This document shows positions 4,600-6,556 of a DNA stretch of 6,556 nucleotides, piece after piece; the stretch's first letter is position 1, and each line of letters opens with the position of its first letter. This DNA comes from Myxococcaceae bacterium (GTDB lineage: Bacteria > Myxococcota > Myxococcia > Myxococcales > Myxococcaceae). Below the pieces are notes generated by a model. The model saw only the letters and a program-made list of their open reading frames with translations. It was not told the origin of the DNA and made no database searches. Location: positions 1 through 6,556 of the forward strand of contig JAGSPQ010000322.1 of assembly GCA_018262385.1 (NCBI GenBank), given 5' to 3'. The position numbers and the translations under genes are program-made.

Positions 4600-6556
4600 T
4601 CAGTGCGCCTCGGGCGGCGGCTCGGGGGCCGAGGCCGACAGCTCGGGCGGAGCGGCCAGCTGCACCTCGTTGGGCCCGCCGCTGCGCACCTCGATCCGCT
4701 GCACCCGCTGCAGGTTCCCCCAGCGCGCCACCAGGTTGTAGGGCCCGCACCGGAACCCGGCCGCCCGCAGCACCCGCGAAGCGCTGAGGGTGTCGAACAG
4801 CACCGCCCCCTCGATCGTGGCGAGGCTCTCGAACGAGGCGGTGGGGGCCGGCATCAGCTCGGCCGGCAGCAGCATCAGCTCGGGGGGAGGGAAAGGGGTG
4901 CCCACCGCGACCGCGCAGGTGCCCGGCGGAGCGCCCAGCACCACCCGCATCGAAGGCCCGGACACCGCGAAGGTCTGCCCCGCGCTGCTGAGCCGGGTGG
5001 TGAACACCCAGCGGCCCGGCGCGAGGTCGATCGCGAAGGCGCCGTCGCTGCCCGCCTCGGCCTGCAGCTCCTCACTGGCGTAGCCCTCGCGCAGCCTCAC
5101 CATCCCCGCCACCGGTCGGCCTCCGGAGTCGATCACCTGCCCCAGCACCCGGGTCGGCGGCTGGAGGATGATCTCGATCAGCCGCCCGAGCTGAATCGGC
5201 GCCGAGCCGCGGAGCTGGCCGCGCTGGGCCACCAGCGGGCTGCCTGGCTCGAACTGCGACAGCGCGAGGCGGAAGCTGCCGTCGGTGCCCGAGGTCACCT
5301 CTTCGTCGATCGAGTCGGACGTCACCACCGCGCCTGCCACCGGGTTGCCGCGCGCGTCGCGCACCACGCCCTCGACCACCTTCGCCTTCGCCAGCCGCAC
5401 CGCGCCGATGTCGCGGCTGGCGTCGACCGCTCCTTCCCAGCTCACCGTCTCGAAGCCATCGGCGCTGATCGTGATCAGCACCCGCTGGCCCTCGGCCCGC
5501 ATGGGAACCGAGAAGCGCCCGTCGGGGGCCTCGATCGGCTGCGAGTCGACCTCGAACCGGGTCAGCGGCACGCCAGTCACCGCCTCCACCACCCGGCCGC
5601 TCACCATCGGGCGCGGCAGCATCACCAGCTGCAGCGCCGGCTGCGGACCCTTGATCCGCAGCGGGGCGGACTGGAGCGAGTCGTTCGTCGCCTCGATCTG
5701 GTACGTGCCGTCGGGGTCGAGCGCGGTGAGGGTGAACCGCCCTTCCTCGTCCGAGGGCGCGCTGCTGCTCCACGGCTCGGTCGCCACCTCCGCCCCCGGC
5801 ACCGGAGCGCCGCGCCCGTCGACCACCCGGCCGGTGAGGGTGAGCCCGCGATCGAGCACGACGTCGAGCGAGACGGTGCGGCCCTCGATCAGGTTGACGA
5901 CCGCGATCGGCGGTTGGCGGAACTCGGGGCTCTGCACCGTCACCTGGTAGCTGCCGGTGTCGAGGCCCGAGATCATCGCCAGCCCCGCCTCGTCGCTGAC
6001 GGTGTTGAGGTCGGTCTCGCTGCTCACCGGGCTGACCGTCACCGAGGCGCCGCCCACCGGCGCGTTGCCTTCGCGCACCGACACCCGCAGCCGCGCGCGG
6101 GGCTCGAGCCGGATCACCACCCCGTCGGCGGGCGCGTGCACCAGCACCTTCGTCCGCCCGACGGTGTTCAGCGAGGCGGTGAGCTCCTGGGGGCCGGCCT
6201 CGTCGAAGGTCAGCTCGAAGCTGCCGTCGAAGTCCGAGTAGGCGATCGCCGGCGCGGTCACCGGCGCGCGCGCTTCGACCTCCGCCTGCGGCACCGGCTT
6301 GCCGTCCGGGTCGAGCACCTTGCCGGTCAGCTTCACCCCCTTCTTCAGCACCACCTCGAGCGGGTTGTCGCCCGGGTGCAGGTCGCGGTCGCGGTGCCAG
6401 GGCCGGAAGTCGGGGTGACTGACCTCGATCGAGATCGGCCCTTCGGCGAGCGCGTCGAGCACCACCAGCGCTCCGTCGATCGAGCTGCCCGAGTGGTAGT
6501 CGCCCCCGCGGCCCGCGGCGGTGACGTCGGCGTTCACCACCGGATCGCCGGCCTCG
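4600..6556 (-). CDS. Multi-repeat carboxypeptidase-regulatory/CNA-B-like domain protein (5' end outside window)
   Basis: The frame is open to the right edge, so at least 651 residues belong to a larger protein whose N terminus and any signal peptide are not visible. It is made of about seven beta-sandwich repeats of 70-80 residues. Counting from the codon at 6540 they fall near 1-65, 70-145, 150-229, 235-307, 313-383, 389-459 and 465-536. Each typically opens with a strand such as LTGRVVDGRGAPVPGAEV (235-252) or VVEGVVRDARGNPVAGAVV (388-406), has a central (S)DxxGxF strand (103-108, 264-269, 419-423), and closes with an L-x-L/V-x-L-type strand. This is the CarboxypepD_reg-like fold common in extracellular and outer-membrane proteins of Myxococcota and Bacteroidetes. 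A C-terminal region (537-646) with two cysteines (542, 598) ends in a Pro/Glu-rich tail. The cell-surface role is inferred and the ligand unknown. It lies 47 nt before coaBC on the same strand with no terminator seen between them. Confidence 0.85.
   Translation of the reverse strand, partial: EAGDPVVNADVTAAGRGGDYHSGSSIDGALVVLDALAEGPISIEVSHPDFRPWHRDRDLHPGDNPLEVVLKKGVKLTGKVLDPDGKPVPQAEVEARAPVTAPAIAYSDFDGSFELTFDEAGPQELTASLNTVGRTKVLVHAPADGVVIRLEPRARLRVSVREGNAPVGGASVTVSPVSSETDLNTVSDEAGLAMISGLDTGSYQVTVQSPEFRQPPIAVVNLIEGRTVSLDVVLDRGLTLTGRVVDGRGAPVPGAEVATEPWSSSAPSDEEGRFTLTALDPDGTYQIEATNDSLQSAPLRIKGPQPALQLVMLPRPMVSGRVVEAVTGVPLTRFEVDSQPIEAPDGRFSVPMRAEGQRVLITISADGFETVSWEGAVDASRDIGAVRLAKAKVVEGVVRDARGNPVAGAVVTSDSIDEEVTSGTDGSFRLALSQFEPGSPLVAQRGQLRGSAPIQLGRLIEIILQPPTRVLGQVIDSGGRPVAGMVRLREGYASEELQAEAGSDGAFAIDLAPGRWVFTTRLSSAGQTFAVSGPSMRVVLGAPPGTCAVAVGTPFPPPELMLLPAELMPAPTASFESLATIEGAVLFDTLSASRVLRAAGFRCGPYNLVARWGNLQRVQRIEVRSGGPNEVQLAAPPELSASAPEPPPEAH

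Noticed and set aside
4553..4750. Upstream in-frame ATG at 4750 as the coaBC start
   Set aside because: The extra 66 residues are Ala/Gly/Arg-rich, out of keeping with CoaBC, and lie mostly inside the preceding gene in another frame. The ATG at 4552 gives a normal N terminus just before the flavoprotein motif.

Overview
The window is very GC-rich and coding-dense, with long open antisense shadows and strong G/C third positions. Together with the families present, this suggests a myxobacterium-like member of the Myxococcota (former Deltaproteobacteria). That assignment is an inference from composition and gene style; no rRNA or other marker gene is present.

Layout: a plus-strand gene runs in from the left edge and ends at 448. 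Everything from 1033 to the right edge is on the minus strand, so the two blocks converge on a 584-nt non-coding stretch (449-1032). In transcription order (right to left) the minus-strand genes are: (i) the C-terminal 650 or so residues of a protein built from about seven carboxypeptidase-regulatory/CNA-B-like beta-sandwich repeats; (ii) coaBC, the bifunctional coenzyme A biosynthesis enzyme; (iii) a family 4 (4Fe-4S) uracil-DNA glycosylase; (iv) an esterase of the esterase-D/enterochelin-esterase alpha/beta-hydrolase family; (v) a small secreted, probably beta-barrel, protein whose reading frame is broken. coaBC and the glycosylase overlap in an ATGA, and the glycosylase TAG stop directly abuts the esterase ATG, so genes ii-iv look like one translationally coupled operon. 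Genes i and v lie 47 and 84 nt away and may or may not share the transcript. Functionally this is a housekeeping operon (CoA synthesis, DNA repair, ester hydrolysis) flanked by cell-surface genes.

The least ordinary DNA is the convergent intergenic region. It holds three copies of a 24-nt GC-rich core (two direct, one inverted), a degenerate inverted repeat of about 107 bp per arm (544-650 against 911-1018), a nested hairpin at 621-722 made of three perfect stem segments, and a perfect 16-bp inverted repeat around a 70-nt centre (765-866) bounded by TA dinucleotides. It looks like a nest of small non-coding repeats, MITE-like or structured-RNA-like; I cannot assign it to a known family. Two protein-level oddities are the replacement of the usual catalytic cysteine of the CoaC half by aspartate, and the frameshift in the small outer-membrane-type gene. 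I see no mobile-element enzyme, CRISPR array, tRNA/rRNA or defence gene, and no clearly new multi-gene system.
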